A stretch of 64,000 nucleotides of DNA from Phycisphaerales bacterium (GCA_009691915.1 SIAD01000001.1:432755-496754), one strand, 5' to 3'. Numbered from the stretch's first letter, positions 26,875-36,119 are shown. The notes: generated by a model from the letters alone, not told the origin. Made by a program: numbers and translations.

Positions 26875-27342
26875 TCAGCTCAGGTCCTCTTCGCCCAGGA
26901 GCGTGAACCGCTTCCTCAGGAGGATCTGCCCCGCAAGATGGCAATCGTCGACCGCCAGCGCGACGCAGGGCTCGCTCGCCGCTCGCATCAGCACCGGGTA
27001 GACGAATCGGATGTTGAGTTCGGCACCAAGCAGAAAAAGGCAGACCCTCGTCAGCGACTGCCCCTCACCGATCTGGACGATGATGAGATCGAGTTCGCTG
27101 AAGGTGTAGCCGTTCTTTCGCAGAAGATGGCGCGCCGCATCGGCGTTGGAGAAGATCATGCGCACAACCGCATGGTCGCTTGAGTCCATGACGCTCAGCG
27201 CCGCGACGGTCACGGACGCATCGTCCTCGAAGAGTTTCAGGAGTTCGAGGAGCTTTCCGACCTTGTTGTCGAGGAACACCGCGAACTGGCGGACATACGG
27301 CGGGGAGTAGCCCTGCTCAGTGGGGACGGGGATATGGCTCAC
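26875..27342 (-). CDS. Tandem ACT-domain protein
   Basis: 155 aa starting at a GTG. Two ACT-like beta-alpha-beta units are apparent: 'VRQFAVFLDNKVGKLLELLK' with 'VRMIFSNADAARHLLRKNG', and 'VCLFLLGAELNIRFVYPVLM' with 'ALAVDDCHLAGQILLRKRF'. ACT domains bind amino acids and regulate partner enzymes; free-standing tandem ACT proteins occur in planctomycetes, sometimes beside amino-acid or acetate metabolism genes. No enzyme domain is attached and no biosynthetic partner lies next to it. It starts 33 bp after the stop of the dockerin-tailed gene at 27376 and in the same direction, so they may be co-transcribed. It converges with the QueD-like gene. Confidence 0.75.
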   Translation of the reverse strand: MSHIPVPTEQGYSPPYVRQFAVFLDNKVGKLLELLKLFEDDASVTVAALSVMDSSDHAVVRMIFSNADAARHLLRKNGYTFSELDLIIVQIGEGQSLTRVCLFLLGAELNIRFVYPVLMRAASEPCVALAVDDCHLAGQILLRKRFTLLGEEDLS

Positions 27343-27375
27343 GGTGTGGACGAAACTGTATCCGCAGCATCGCGC

Positions 27376-28230
27376 TCACGGAGTCCATGCCGAGAGTATC
27401 TCGGTCATGTCGAGCCCATTGCTCGTCCCGTCGCCATTGATGTCCGCCTCCGCCGTCCCCCACGCCGCAAAGAGCGCGGTCAGGTCGAGCCCGCCGATCG
27501 TGCCATCGCCGTTGAGGTCGGCGGGATGCGTATCGGGTGCCCAGGGCCCTTGAAAGATGGTGTTCGCGAGGTTCGTAGTGATGGTCAGCGTGACGGCACT
27601 GACTCCCGAAGGCAGCGAGTCGGGAGGGATGCTCACCATCTGCGGGCTCATGGCGCACTGATCCATCTTGAGAGACTGCCCGGTCGCAACGAGCCGACCA
27701 GAAAAGTCCGACGGGTTTACGGTGTCCGAACTCCCCGACCCGGTCGAAAACCCGGTGAACGAGTAGTCCGTGTGCACGAGGTACTGGCCATCGTTGTAGA
27801 AGACCGTGCCGTTGGTGGCGACGGGCGACCCTACCGGCGCCGCCAGTGTGATCCGCAGGTTGGATAGGGCAAGATCCATGTGCTGGCATCCCAGAAACGG
27901 GATGCAGAAGAAGTCGAAGCTGTAGACCGCGTTCCCAAGGACGAGGTTGAGTTGCGTGAGATCCGAAGTGGCCCAAGGCGGAAGGTTCGGAGAGAGTGCC
28001 ATCGAGCACGGCCCCGTCACAGAGACCGTGCGTGTGTCGGTGTCATTGCTCGACCCGAGCGTGGATGTAATGTCGATACGGATCGTGACTGTTGCCGTCG
28101 ACGATGATGTGGCGATCATGTTGGCAGTGGAAGTCGCGTGAGAAGGCATGGCCGCCCCCATTGCACAGACGATCGACATGGCCAACACCAGACCGACCGA
28201 CGACATCGAGGTACCCGCGCAGTTGCTCAT
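27376..28230 (-). CDS. Secreted protein of unknown function with dockerin-like C-terminus
   Basis: 284 aa from the ATG at 28230, which begins a good signal peptide ('SSVGLVLAMSIVCAMGAAM', cleavage near 'SHA'). The middle 150 residues are a beta-rich Ser/Thr-rich domain with 'FDFFCIPFLGCQHMDLAL', not recognised. The last about 45 residues carry two calcium loops ('ADLNGDGTIGGLDLTALFAA', 'ADINGDGTSNGLDMTEILSA') and end AWTP, so it belongs to the dockerin-tailed secretome although the final Cys-Pro of the classical tail is altered. It is divergent from the DUF885 gene, with only 32 bp between starts. An overlapping frame at 27317-28009 is a shadow. Confidence 0.72.
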   Translation of the reverse strand: MSNCAGTSMSSVGLVLAMSIVCAMGAAMPSHATSTANMIATSSSTATVTIRIDITSTLGSSNDTDTRTVSVTGPCSMALSPNLPPWATSDLTQLNLVLGNAVYSFDFFCIPFLGCQHMDLALSNLRITLAAPVGSPVATNGTVFYNDGQYLVHTDYSFTGFSTGSGSSDTVNPSDFSGRLVATGQSLKMDQCAMSPQMVSIPPDSLPSGVSAVTLTITTNLANTIFQGPWAPDTHPADLNGDGTIGGLDLTALFAAWGTAEADINGDGTSNGLDMTEILSAWTP

Positions 28231-28262
28231 GGACTCTCCTTCGACTGGTATTGTGACCGAAG

Positions 28263-30080
28263 ATGGCCTCTCGACATCCCCGATCCCGCGGAATTGTGCC
28301 ATCATTCTTGCTGCTGACCACCATCGTTGGCCTTGCCGCGGGGTGCCCCACGCGGGCAGACGACCCCTCATTCGACTCCCTCGCCGACGAGTACGAGCAG
28401 TGGGTGGACTTTTCCTTTCCCGAGGACGCGCTCTCCCACGGACGAACCCCCCCCAGCGACCGTATCACCCAGCCGGGACTGCGCGGCGCGGTGACCAGGC
28501 ACACCGAGGTGCAGGAGTTCCTCGACAAGATCACTGCGATTGATCGCGTGGCGCTCTCGGAGAACCGCCGCCTCGACTACGACCTCCTTCGGCGCGAACT
28601 CGCGCACTCTGTCGAGAGCTTCAAGTTCAAGCGGTGGATGATGCCCGTTCACCAGAGGGGCGGCCCGCAGCAGGATCTCCCGGAGTTTGCACGGATGGTG
28701 CCCCTGCGCACCGATGACGACTGGACGATGTACGCCAAGCGACTAACGCGCCTGGGCGCTGCAGTGCGCGATACGCAGGCGATGATGGTGGAGGCGATGA
28801 AGGAAGGGCTTGTGCCGCCCAAGGTGGTGCTCGATGGCGTACTTCAACAGTTCGACGCGGTGCTTGGTGGAAACCTCCGCGAGCTCGAAGCCCCGATGGC
28901 TTCGATGCCCGGCTCGATCTCGGCTGCTCGCCAGCAGGAACTACGCGACATGGTTCGCGAGTCGGTTCTCGATGCGCTTCTGGCTCTCGGGGAAATGCGG
29001 AATTTTCTCGCTTCTGAGTACATCCCCAGGGGGCTCGACTCGATCAGTGTCAGCGACCAGCCCATGGGTGCCGCGTACTACGAGTTCCAGCTGAGGCACT
29101 TCACAACCACGAATCTGACAGCGAAGGAAATCCATGCGATCGGAACGAGTGAGGTCGCCCGCATCCACTCGGAGATGCTCGCGGTGATCCGCACCTCCGA
29201 CTGGTACTTGCAGGATTCCGAGCGCTCGACGCTTTCTGATGACGCCCTGTTCGCCTCGTTCATCGCCTACCTGCGGACCGACCCGCGCTTCTATCACACC
29301 TCGGCTCAGGCGCTCCTTGCCGGATACCGAAACATCTGCAAGCGGATCGACGCGCAGCTCCCGGAGTACTTCGGGATCCTCCCGCGCCAGCCCTACGGAG
29401 TGCGCGAGATCCCCCGCTTCATGGCCCCCAGCCAAACGACCGCGTACTACCAGTTCGGCTCGATGAAGGCGGGATTCCCGGGATGGTTCTACGCCAATAC
29501 CTATGCGCTCGATCAGCGACCGACCTACGAGATGATCCCCTTGAGCCTCCATGAGGCGGTTCCCGGTCACCACCTGCAGATCGCGCTCGCCGACGAAGCG
29601 CAGGGAATCCGCCAGTTCCGGCGCAGCGTCGACTCGACCGCCTTCGTCGAGGGATGGGCGCTCTACGCGGAGCGGCTCGGGATACCGATGGGACTCTACG
29701 AGGATCCCTACGACAACTTCGGACGGCTCCTCTATGAGATGTGGCGCGCATGTCGACTCGTCGTCGATCCGGGAATGCACGCGCTGGGGATGACGAGAGC
29801 GCAGGCGATTGCGTTCATGGAGTCGAACACCGCACTCTCGAAGCTCAACATCGAAAGGGAGATCGACCGCTACATCGCGTGGCCTGGTCAGGCGACCGCG
29901 TACAAGATCGGCGAACTCGAGATCCGCCGCATCCGAGGCGTGTGCGAGGATCGACTCGGCGCCCAGTTCGACCTGCGCGCCTTCCACGATCACCTGCTCA
30001 TGGCGGGGCCGCTGCCACTCGACATCCTCGCCGCGCGCATGGACGCTTGGTGCTCCCAGCAGCTCACTCGGAGCCCGTAA
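28263..30080 (+). CDS. DUF885-family lipoprotein, putative zinc peptidase
   Basis: 605 aa. The signal peptide has lipobox GLAAGC ('SFLLLTTIVGLAAGC'), so it is a predicted lipoprotein. The DUF885 hallmark 'SLHEAVPGHHLQIAL' (H430, E431, H436, H437) resembles a metallopeptidase helix, followed by 'AFVEGWALYAERLG', which could give the third ligand, and 'GMTRAQAIAFM' and 'YIAWPGQATAYKIGE', all typical of the family. DUF885 proteins are widely annotated as putative peptidases but few have known substrates. The length is usual. It converges with the metallo-beta-lactamase-fold gene, with a 17-bp overlap of the 3' ends. Confidence 0.85.
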   Translation: MASRHPRSRGIVPSFLLLTTIVGLAAGCPTRADDPSFDSLADEYEQWVDFSFPEDALSHGRTPPSDRITQPGLRGAVTRHTEVQEFLDKITAIDRVALSENRRLDYDLLRRELAHSVESFKFKRWMMPVHQRGGPQQDLPEFARMVPLRTDDDWTMYAKRLTRLGAAVRDTQAMMVEAMKEGLVPPKVVLDGVLQQFDAVLGGNLRELEAPMASMPGSISAARQQELRDMVRESVLDALLALGEMRNFLASEYIPRGLDSISVSDQPMGAAYYEFQLRHFTTTNLTAKEIHAIGTSEVARIHSEMLAVIRTSDWYLQDSERSTLSDDALFASFIAYLRTDPRFYHTSAQALLAGYRNICKRIDAQLPEYFGILPRQPYGVREIPRFMAPSQTTAYYQFGSMKAGFPGWFYANTYALDQRPTYEMIPLSLHEAVPGHHLQIALADEAQGIRQFRRSVDSTAFVEGWALYAERLGIPMGLYEDPYDNFGRLLYEMWRACRLVVDPGMHALGMTRAQAIAFMESNTALSKLNIEREIDRYIAWPGQATAYKIGELEIRRIRGVCEDRLGAQFDLRAFHDHLLMAGPLPLDILAARMDAWCSQQLTRSP

Positions 30081-30720
30081 TCCACGGGTTCGTCGTGCGT
30101 TCCCGGCCGATCGAAGTGATGGGTCCGTGCCCGGGATGGACCGCGCAATCGTCCGGGAGTGCCATCAGGACTCGGCGCAGGGAGTCCATGAGGACCGCAG
30201 AATCACTCGAGGGAAAGTCGCTGCGCCCGATCGACCCGGCAAAAAGAGTGTCACCGACGATGGCGACTCGCGCGTCAGCGCAGTAGAGCGAGACCGATCC
30301 CGGACTGTGCCCCGGAGTGTGGAGCACCCGCCAGCTGGTCGCGCCGATGGTGAGCTCGTCGCCGTCCTCTAGGGTGTGGGTCGGCGGTCGGACCGACACC
30401 GGTGGAACCCCTGCGAACGCCGAGAGATTGAGCTGGGGATCACCGAACCACCCGTGCTCGAGGGGATGAGCGTAGATGGGCACTTCGCCGATGGCCTTGA
30501 TCACCGCCTCAAGACCCATGATGTGATCGAGATGCGCGTGGGTGAAGAGCACCGCCTCGACCGCGATCGCGTTCTCGGCGACGAACTTCAGGAGCACCTC
30601 GGGCCTGTCCCCCGGATCGATGATCCACCCCCGCCGCGTCCCCCCTCCATCGAGATACACAAGCCAGCAGTTGGTCTGCCAGTCACCCAGCGCGAATCCC
30701 TTGACGCGAAGCTTCGCCAC
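30064..30720 (-). CDS. Metallo-beta-lactamase-fold hydrolase (glyoxalase II-like)
   Basis: 218 aa from the GTG at 30720; upstream of this the frame is antisense to the cupin gene and has no homology. The MBL metal motif is H61-A-H63-L-D65-H66, with later ligands in 'HTPGHSPGSVSLY', 'IVGDTLFAGSIGRSDFP' and 'VHPGHGPITSI'. The small size and 'GDTLFAGSIGRSDFP' fit the YcbL/glyoxalase II branch, which hydrolyses thioesters such as S-lactoylglutathione; other MBL substrates are possible. It is cytoplasmic, with no signal peptide. It is divergent from the cupin gene, with 30 bp between the start codons, so the two promoters must overlap their coding regions. Confidence 0.85.
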   Translation of the reverse strand: MAKLRVKGFALGDWQTNCWLVYLDGGGTRRGWIIDPGDRPEVLLKFVAENAIAVEAVLFTHAHLDHIMGLEAVIKAIGEVPIYAHPLEHGWFGDPQLNLSAFAGVPPVSVRPPTHTLEDGDELTIGATSWRVLHTPGHSPGSVSLYCADARVAIVGDTLFAGSIGRSDFPSSDSAVLMDSLRRVLMALPDDCAVHPGHGPITSIGRERTTNPWITGSE

Positions 30721-30750
30721 GCGCCCACCATAGCCGCTACCCTGCCATCC

Positions 30751-31119
30751 ATGCTCAAGCGGCGCGTTGAGGACACCGAGGCGAAGCTGATGGAGATGGA
30801 CGGAGTTGAGGGGGTCCGGATGCGCCTGATGGTTGGCCGCCGCGACGGCGCCCCGACCTTTGCCATGCGTCACTACACGGTGTCCCCCGGCGGATTCACG
30901 CCGCGCCACCAGCACAACTACGAGCATGAGGTCATCATCACGGGTGGGGTGGCACAGGTAGAACACGATGGCGAATTTCACACCTGCTCTCCCGGCGACA
31001 TCCTGATGATCGAACCGAACAAACTCCACCAGTTCAAGAACCAGGGCGCGACCGATCTCACCTTTATCTGCCTCGTCCCAGTCACCTTCGACTGTGGCAC
31101 GCCGACCCCGGGAAGCTGA
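30751..31119 (+). CDS. Small single-domain cupin
   Basis: 122 aa from the ATG at 30751. The first cupin motif 'GGFTPRHQHNYEHEVIITGG' gives likely metal ligands H53, H55 and E58 or H59/E60; the second is 'GDILMIEPNKLHQFKN' with a His. Single cupins bind a divalent metal and act as dioxygenases, isomerases or sensors, and nothing here fixes which. There is no signal peptide. It is followed closely by the HEAT-repeat lipoprotein, whose longest frame would overlap the cupin end by 26 bp. Confidence 0.82.
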   Translation: MLKRRVEDTEAKLMEMDGVEGVRMRLMVGRRDGAPTFAMRHYTVSPGGFTPRHQHNYEHEVIITGGVAQVEHDGEFHTCSPGDILMIEPNKLHQFKNQGATDLTFICLVPVTFDCGTPTPGS

Positions 31120-31123
31120 TCGC

Positions 31124-32062
31124 GTGGACTGCGCCCGACAGTTGAGCGCCGGTGCCGTTTCTCTTCTCGGCTCTTCGCTCACGATCCTCGCGCTTGCGGC
31201 CTGCGACACGATCGGCTCGGACTTCCGCTCGATGGGAGACGTGCTCTCGCCGCCATCGCCTCAGGAGGCGGCTCAGTGGGCGGTCGATACGACCGATCCT
31301 GAGAACATGCGGCGCGGGGTCGCCCTCCTCGGAACCTCGACCTTCGGTGGCGTCGATGTCTATGTGAAGCTCTACCGCTTCTACGCCGAAGATGTCAAGG
31401 ATCCTCTGGTGCAGGCCGCGGCCATCTCTGCACTCGGGCGGTTCGGCGAGAGTGCGGACGCCGTGCTCATTGCTCGAAAGTTGGTGAGCGCGGAGGAGGT
31501 CAGGCAAGCCAAGAAACTTCACGGGGGTGAAGGCGTCGACGGGCCATTCCCTGCGCAGGTGCGGCTGGCGAGCGCAATCGCGCTGCAGCGTCTCCACAAT
31601 CCTTCCGTCACAGAAGCAATGTGGCGAACGCTGCTCGACGAGTCAGCGGAACCGGAGATCAGGATCGAACTCGCCATCGGGCTCGGGCAGTACCCCGAGG
31701 ATGGCGTCTTCGACGCGCTCGTCACTAGCCTTGACCACTCGGAGCTTGCGGTCAATCTCGCCGCACTCGACAGCCTCCGCGTCATCACCGGAAACGATCG
31801 GGGTCTGAGCCGAATCGGGTGGCTCGCGTGGCACTCAGCGACGCCGCCGTCCGAGCACTATCTCGTGCACACGACCTACCTGTACCCGACCTATCAGCGA
31901 CATCTCGGATTCTGGGATTATGTCGTGTTCTGGGACATCCCGAAGTGGGAATCGCCCGGGTTGCCGAGGGGGATTGCGGGAACCGGAGAGCGCAAGACCC
32001 GCGAGGCGCCATCGCCCACGCCGGCGACTGCGCCAGCGCCGGCGCCCCCCTCCGGACTGTGA
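31124..32062 (+). CDS. HEAT-repeat lipoprotein
   Basis: About 312 aa if it starts at the GTG at 31124, which leaves 4 bp after the cupin stop and gives a compact signal peptide ending in lipobox LALAAC. An in-frame GTG at 31094 would overlap the cupin gene. Helical pairs resembling HEAT/PBS repeats occupy most of the protein: 'VQAAAISALGRFGESADAVL', 'VRLASAIALQRLHNPSVTEA', 'IRIELAIGLGQYPEDGVFDA' and 'LAVNLAALDSLRVITGN'. The C-terminus 'PTPATAPAPAPPSGL' is low-complexity. Probable periplasmic scaffold, with no catalytic motif. Its stop overlaps an in-frame GTG (32059) of the MATE gene. Confidence 0.7.
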   Translation: MDCARQLSAGAVSLLGSSLTILALAACDTIGSDFRSMGDVLSPPSPQEAAQWAVDTTDPENMRRGVALLGTSTFGGVDVYVKLYRFYAEDVKDPLVQAAAISALGRFGESADAVLIARKLVSAEEVRQAKKLHGGEGVDGPFPAQVRLASAIALQRLHNPSVTEAMWRTLLDESAEPEIRIELAIGLGQYPEDGVFDALVTSLDHSELAVNLAALDSLRVITGNDRGLSRIGWLAWHSATPPSEHYLVHTTYLYPTYQRHLGFWDYVVFWDIPKWESPGLPRGIAGTGERKTREAPSPTPATAPAPAPPSGL

Positions 32063-32067
32063 ACTCC

Positions 32068-33618
32068 ATGCGTGAGACTCGCCACGAGAGAGCGGGCGAT
32101 GTCAATCCATCACACTCGATCGTCAGTCCCGACGATCCACCCGACGCGGTGCTCGCGATGGAGGAGGCGGAGAGCGTCCTCGACGGGACGATCCGCAGCG
32201 GCAAGCTGGCTGGCCTCTCGATGTGGAGCGCGATCTGGGCGCTCGCGCTACCGGTGCTGCTCCAGCACACACTCGCCGCGTGCGTCGGACTCGTCGACAA
32301 GGTGATCGCAGGCAGCCTTCCGAGTGAGACGGTGGTGAGCGCACTCGACGGCATCGGCATCGGCGCATATGTGGGATGGTTCATCGGGATCGCCATGAGC
32401 GGCCTCGGTGTCGGTGCCCAGGCGATCATCGCCCGGGCCATGGGGGCGGGGAAGCCACACGAGGGCGAGGAGGCGTGCGGTCAGTCGATGACTCTGAGCG
32501 TCGTGTGGGGAACTCTCGTCGGAGTTGTCCTCTGGTTCGTCGTCGGCCCGCTGGCGGAAATCGCAGGCCTCGACGGACCGGCGAAGGCGTACTGCATCGA
32601 CTATGTGCGGATCCTCGCGATCGTGATGCCAGCCACCGGGATCATGACCGTCGGCTCGATGTGTCTTCACGGCGCGGGTGAGACCTGGATCCCCGCATGG
32701 ATCGCCGTTGTAGTCAACATCGTCAACGCCTGCGGCTCGTGGGTGCTATCGGGAGCGCACTACGACGCCGGGTTCGTCTCGATTCCAAATGTCCTCGGAA
32801 TTGACGGAGCGAAGTGGGGCGTCGTGGGAATCGCGACGGGCACGGCGCTCTCATATCTGGTCGGTGCGGCACTGACCGTTCGCGCGCTGCACTCGGGGGT
32901 CAAGGACTTCCACCCCAAGAGACGCCACCTCCGCCCAAGCGCCGCGACTACCTGGCGAATTGCGCGCATCGGCATTCCCAACTTTGCCGAGGGGATCGCT
33001 CTGTGGGCCGTCAACCTCTTTGTGATGTTTTTCATCGGCACCGTCGCGTCGATTCAGGCGGCGCAGGGTCGACCAGGAGGCGGACTCGTCGGCGCTCACA
33101 TGATTGCCGTGCAGTGGGAGGCGTTCTCGTTCCTTCCAGGTTTCGCCATGGGAATCGCCGCCGGGGCGCTCGCGGGGCAGTACATCGGCGCGGGCAGCGT
33201 CGCCAGTGCGCGGCGGGCCATCACCGCCTGCACCTTGGTCGGGTGCGCGATCATGGGGGCGCTCGGCGTCGTGTTCATCCTCGCTGCGGAACCGCTCACG
33301 CGGGTCATCAGCCGCGAGAGCGTGCATCTGAGAGAGGTGCCGCCGCTGCTGATCACCTGCGGCGTGATTCAGGTCTTTTTCGCTCTCGCCATGGTGATCC
33401 GCAACGGTCTGCGGGGAGTCGGTGACACCAAGGCGTGTCTCCTCATCACGGTGGTGTCGAGTTACGCCGTCCGTCTGCCGGCCGCGTGGCTGCTCGGAGT
33501 CCACTTCGGGCTTGGCCTATTCGGGATCTGGCTCGGGCTGTGCGGGGAGCTCGTCGTCCGCGGGCTCCTGTTCCTCTGGCGTTTCCGAAGCCACGCCTGG
33601 GAGCGCATTCGGGTCTGA
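32068..33618 (+). CDS. MATE-family efflux transporter
   Basis: 516 aa from the ATG at 32068; a GTG at 32059 forming a GTGA overlap with the preceding stop is the alternative start. After about 55 cytoplasmic residues there are about twelve membrane segments in the MATE pattern, for example 'LSMWSAIWALALPVLLQHTL', 'IAMSGLGVGAQAIIARAMGA', 'FLPGFAMGIAAGALAGQYIG' and 'FALAMVIRNGLRGVGDTKAC'. MATE proteins export cationic drugs or lipid-linked intermediates with Na+ or H+ antiport. Substrate unknown. The 3' end overlaps the converging zinc-ribbon gene by 102 bp, which is long for such an overlap. Confidence 0.87.
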   Translation: MRETRHERAGDVNPSHSIVSPDDPPDAVLAMEEAESVLDGTIRSGKLAGLSMWSAIWALALPVLLQHTLAACVGLVDKVIAGSLPSETVVSALDGIGIGAYVGWFIGIAMSGLGVGAQAIIARAMGAGKPHEGEEACGQSMTLSVVWGTLVGVVLWFVVGPLAEIAGLDGPAKAYCIDYVRILAIVMPATGIMTVGSMCLHGAGETWIPAWIAVVVNIVNACGSWVLSGAHYDAGFVSIPNVLGIDGAKWGVVGIATGTALSYLVGAALTVRALHSGVKDFHPKRRHLRPSAATTWRIARIGIPNFAEGIALWAVNLFVMFFIGTVASIQAAQGRPGGGLVGAHMIAVQWEAFSFLPGFAMGIAAGALAGQYIGAGSVASARRAITACTLVGCAIMGALGVVFILAAEPLTRVISRESVHLREVPPLLITCGVIQVFFALAMVIRNGLRGVGDTKACLLITVVSSYAVRLPAAWLLGVHFGLGLFGIWLGLCGELVVRGLLFLWRFRSHAWERIRV

Positions 33619-34557
33619 GGGAACGCTCGCAACGGGCGAAACGGGAACGAGGGTAGGCGCAGGCATCGACCCGACAATGGTCATGACCATCCAGTACAGC
33701 CCGAAAGCTCCGAGAATCATGGTGACCACGCAGGGCATCCAGGAGGCCAGTGCCGATCGCCAGAGGGAGACGCGATGGGCCGCCGAGAGCGCGAATGTCA
33801 TCGTGTTGGCCATGACCGCCGCGCTGATCCAACTGAGGTAGATCCCAACGCATGGGGGCGCGGACAGGACGAAGGGGCCAGTGCTGTAGAGCGTTATGGC
33901 GACAGTCGCTATGAGTGGCCTCTTCACCGGTCCCGTCGCCCGGAGAATGAGGTGTGTGACGCAACCCCAGACAATCGCCGTCGCCACCAGCCCGACGGGG
34001 ACGAGAAGCAGCGCGCCGGCGTTCACGCCGAGTCCCGCCATCGCAGGTGCGCCGCTGCCTCCTCCGAACATGATCGCCGCCCCGGCCAACACCACGAGCG
34101 GCGCGCCGCACGAAAGCGTCGCAACAAACGCATTTATCAGCGCGAGCAGGAGTGCGTCGACAAACCTCGGCTGCTCTGGAAGCGTGCGTCCGACCGTCCG
34201 AGGCGCGACGAGAGACTGCCAGACTGTCTTGCGCCACGCGCGGAACCGCCCGATTCGGCGACGGACGGTCCAGAGGTGTTCGTCATCCATCGCATCGGCG
34301 CCATCCGTCCCCGGGGCCGGCAGGGCGCGCATGCCACCAAGCGAAATGTCCTTCCCGCATGAGCGACACGGGAACTCGCGGGGGGTCGGCAGACCGCGCT
34401 CGTCTGTGCCCGCGTACGCCGTCTCGCAGTGAGGGCAGAGGAACTGGGCCAGACGCGGCCGAAACCGGTACTCCTCAAAACTCCAGATCCGACCGCACTC
34501 GGGGCATCTCCCTGGAACCATGTTCCAGAGTTCGTATGAACACTGTCGGCAGCGCAT
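33517..34557 (-). CDS. Double zinc-ribbon integral membrane protein
   Basis: 346 aa. The ATG at 34557 overlaps the rpoN stop (ATGA). Two zinc ribbons are seen: C3, C6, C18, C21 ('CRQCSYELW', 'CPECGRIW') and C41, C44, C64, C67 ('CPHCETAY', 'CRSCGKD'). Five or so membrane segments follow at about 140-310, for example 'GALLLVPVGLVATAIVWGCV' and 'MILGAFGLYWMVMTIVG', giving an outline like YIP1-type membrane proteins. The last about 40 residues are Pro/Glu/Asp-rich and are encoded antisense to the end of the MATE gene. Function unknown; its coupling to rpoN suggests constitutive co-expression rather than a shared pathway. Confidence 0.7.
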   Translation of the reverse strand: MRCRQCSYELWNMVPGRCPECGRIWSFEEYRFRPRLAQFLCPHCETAYAGTDERGLPTPREFPCRSCGKDISLGGMRALPAPGTDGADAMDDEHLWTVRRRIGRFRAWRKTVWQSLVAPRTVGRTLPEQPRFVDALLLALINAFVATLSCGAPLVVLAGAAIMFGGGSGAPAMAGLGVNAGALLLVPVGLVATAIVWGCVTHLILRATGPVKRPLIATVAITLYSTGPFVLSAPPCVGIYLSWISAAVMANTMTFALSAAHRVSLWRSALASWMPCVVTMILGAFGLYWMVMTIVGSMPAPTLVPVSPVASVPSDPNALPGVASETPEEQEPADDELPAQPEPDPE

Positions 34558-36071
34558 CAGGAGGGCGGACGCACTTTGCGTAGCCGCGAGGCCCGGATTC
34601 CGAGTTGCTCGCGATACTTGACGACGGTTCGCCGCGCAAGCGTGACTCCTCGCCCCTTGAGGACCGCGACGATCGACTGGTCGGAAAGTGGGCTCTCCTT
34701 CCGCTCGCCATCGACGATCTCCCGCACCATCGCTCTGACTGCCTCCCACGAGATGTCCGTGCCGGAATCGGTCTCTGTGCCGCCGGAAAAGAGCCGCCGG
34801 AGTTCATACGACCCGCGCGGAGTGATGAGCCATTTGCCCGCGACGGCGCGACTCACGGTGCTCACATTCATGCGTAGTTCCTTGGCCACCCGCGTCATCG
34901 GTAGAGGTTTGAGCGCGCCGCTGCCGGCACCGAGCCACTCATGTTGGCGCACGATCACTTCGTTTACAACCCGCAAGAGCGTCGCCCCGCGCTGTTCGAT
35001 CGCGTCAATGAACCACTTGGCGCGGCGGATCCCCGTGGCGAGAAGCTCCTTGGTGGCGGCATCGACCCGCGCGCTCTTGGCAAGCCGTGCGTACTCCTCG
35101 CTCACCCGTAGGTTGGGAGTGAACCCACTGGCGAGCCGGGCGGAGTACACATCGGTCTCTGCGTCATAGTCGATGATCACATCAGGGCGGATCGCAGGCT
35201 CCGCCTCGACGGCAAGCGAGCGCCCAGGCGCGGGATCAAGGTGCCGAAGTGTCTCGCGCGCCGCATCGAGACGCTGAGTCGACCACCCCCGCTTGCGCTC
35301 GATCGCCAGATACTTCCCCAACTCGAGTTCATGGAGATCCTGCTCGATGAGGGTGCGCGCATCGAGGAACCTTGTGTCATCGCTGCGTGGCGCCTCGGCG
35401 AGGGACTTCGCTGCGAGTTGGAGGAGGAGGCACTCCGTGAGGGTGCGCGCGGCAAGTCCGGTCGGCTCGAGGTGGCCCTGAAGTCGCGCGAGCGCCTCCT
35501 CCAGTGTGGCAAGGGTCGGAGAGGACCGTCCAGGAGCGTGCGCCTCGGTCGCCCCCTCGAGGGCAATAGCGTCGAGACCCTTGACGAGCAGCCCGTTCTC
35601 ACCGACCGACCTGAGGATGAGTCGTCCTGCGGCCATGATGTCTTCGGGCGCTTCACAGAGGGCCCACTGGCCAAGGAGGATCGACTCAAGGCTCTCGCCA
35701 CGGGACGGGAGATTTGCGAGCAGGAAACTCTTGGCATCCGGTTCGCCGTCGAGACGCACGCGCTCGCGCCAGGATTCACTCAGGTTGTCGTCGTCGGACC
35801 GATCGTGGATCACTTCAGCTCGTGCGAGTCGCTCGCCGACAGGCGTCTCTGACGGTCCCGATGATGCCGGGGCCTCACCGTCATCGGTCTCCTCCTCAGG
35901 CTCGGGCTCCACCTGTTCGAGCGCGACATTTGATTCGAGTTCCTGATCGATGCGCTCAATCAGCGACTGCAGCGGCATCTGGAGAATCTCCATCGACTGC
36001 AGCACACGCGGGGCCAGCTTGAGCTGCTGGCTCAGCCGGTTCTGTGCCTGCTGCGATAGCTCCATGCGCAT
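34557..36071 (-). CDS. rpoN: RNA polymerase sigma-54 factor
   Basis: 504 aa from the ATG at 36071, where the conserved region I begins ('MRMELSQQAQNRLSQQLK', 'LQSMEILQMPLQSLIERIDQ', 'ELESNVALE'). An acidic region II follows ('PEPEEETDDGEAP'). The core-binding and helix-turn-helix parts are recognisable ('MTRVAKELRMNVSTVSRAVA', 'KWLITPRGSYELRRLFSGG'), and the RpoN box is 'ARRTVVKYREQLGI'. Sigma-54 directs transcription from -24/-12 promoters and needs AAA+ activators, none of which is in this window. It is third in the dnaX-recR-rpoN order, 48 bp after recR. Confidence 0.94.
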   Translation of the reverse strand: MRMELSQQAQNRLSQQLKLAPRVLQSMEILQMPLQSLIERIDQELESNVALEQVEPEPEEETDDGEAPASSGPSETPVGERLARAEVIHDRSDDDNLSESWRERVRLDGEPDAKSFLLANLPSRGESLESILLGQWALCEAPEDIMAAGRLILRSVGENGLLVKGLDAIALEGATEAHAPGRSSPTLATLEEALARLQGHLEPTGLAARTLTECLLLQLAAKSLAEAPRSDDTRFLDARTLIEQDLHELELGKYLAIERKRGWSTQRLDAARETLRHLDPAPGRSLAVEAEPAIRPDVIIDYDAETDVYSARLASGFTPNLRVSEEYARLAKSARVDAATKELLATGIRRAKWFIDAIEQRGATLLRVVNEVIVRQHEWLGAGSGALKPLPMTRVAKELRMNVSTVSRAVAGKWLITPRGSYELRRLFSGGTETDSGTDISWEAVRAMVREIVDGERKESPLSDQSIVAVLKGRGVTLARRTVVKYREQLGIRASRLRKVRPPS

Positions 36072-36119
36072 CGCGGTAATGGTACCCCTCTCGCCACGAA
36101 ACACGACAACCCGAGCGCG

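Noticed and set aside
26845..26882. Two copies of ctcaggtcagctc between the QueD-like and ACT genes
   Set aside because: Only two short copies, overlapping the end of the ACT gene; no evidence of an array or attachment site.
27317..28009. 230-aa minus-strand frame
   Set aside because: It overlaps the dockerin-tailed gene in another frame and is Arg/His-rich with no signal peptide or motif.
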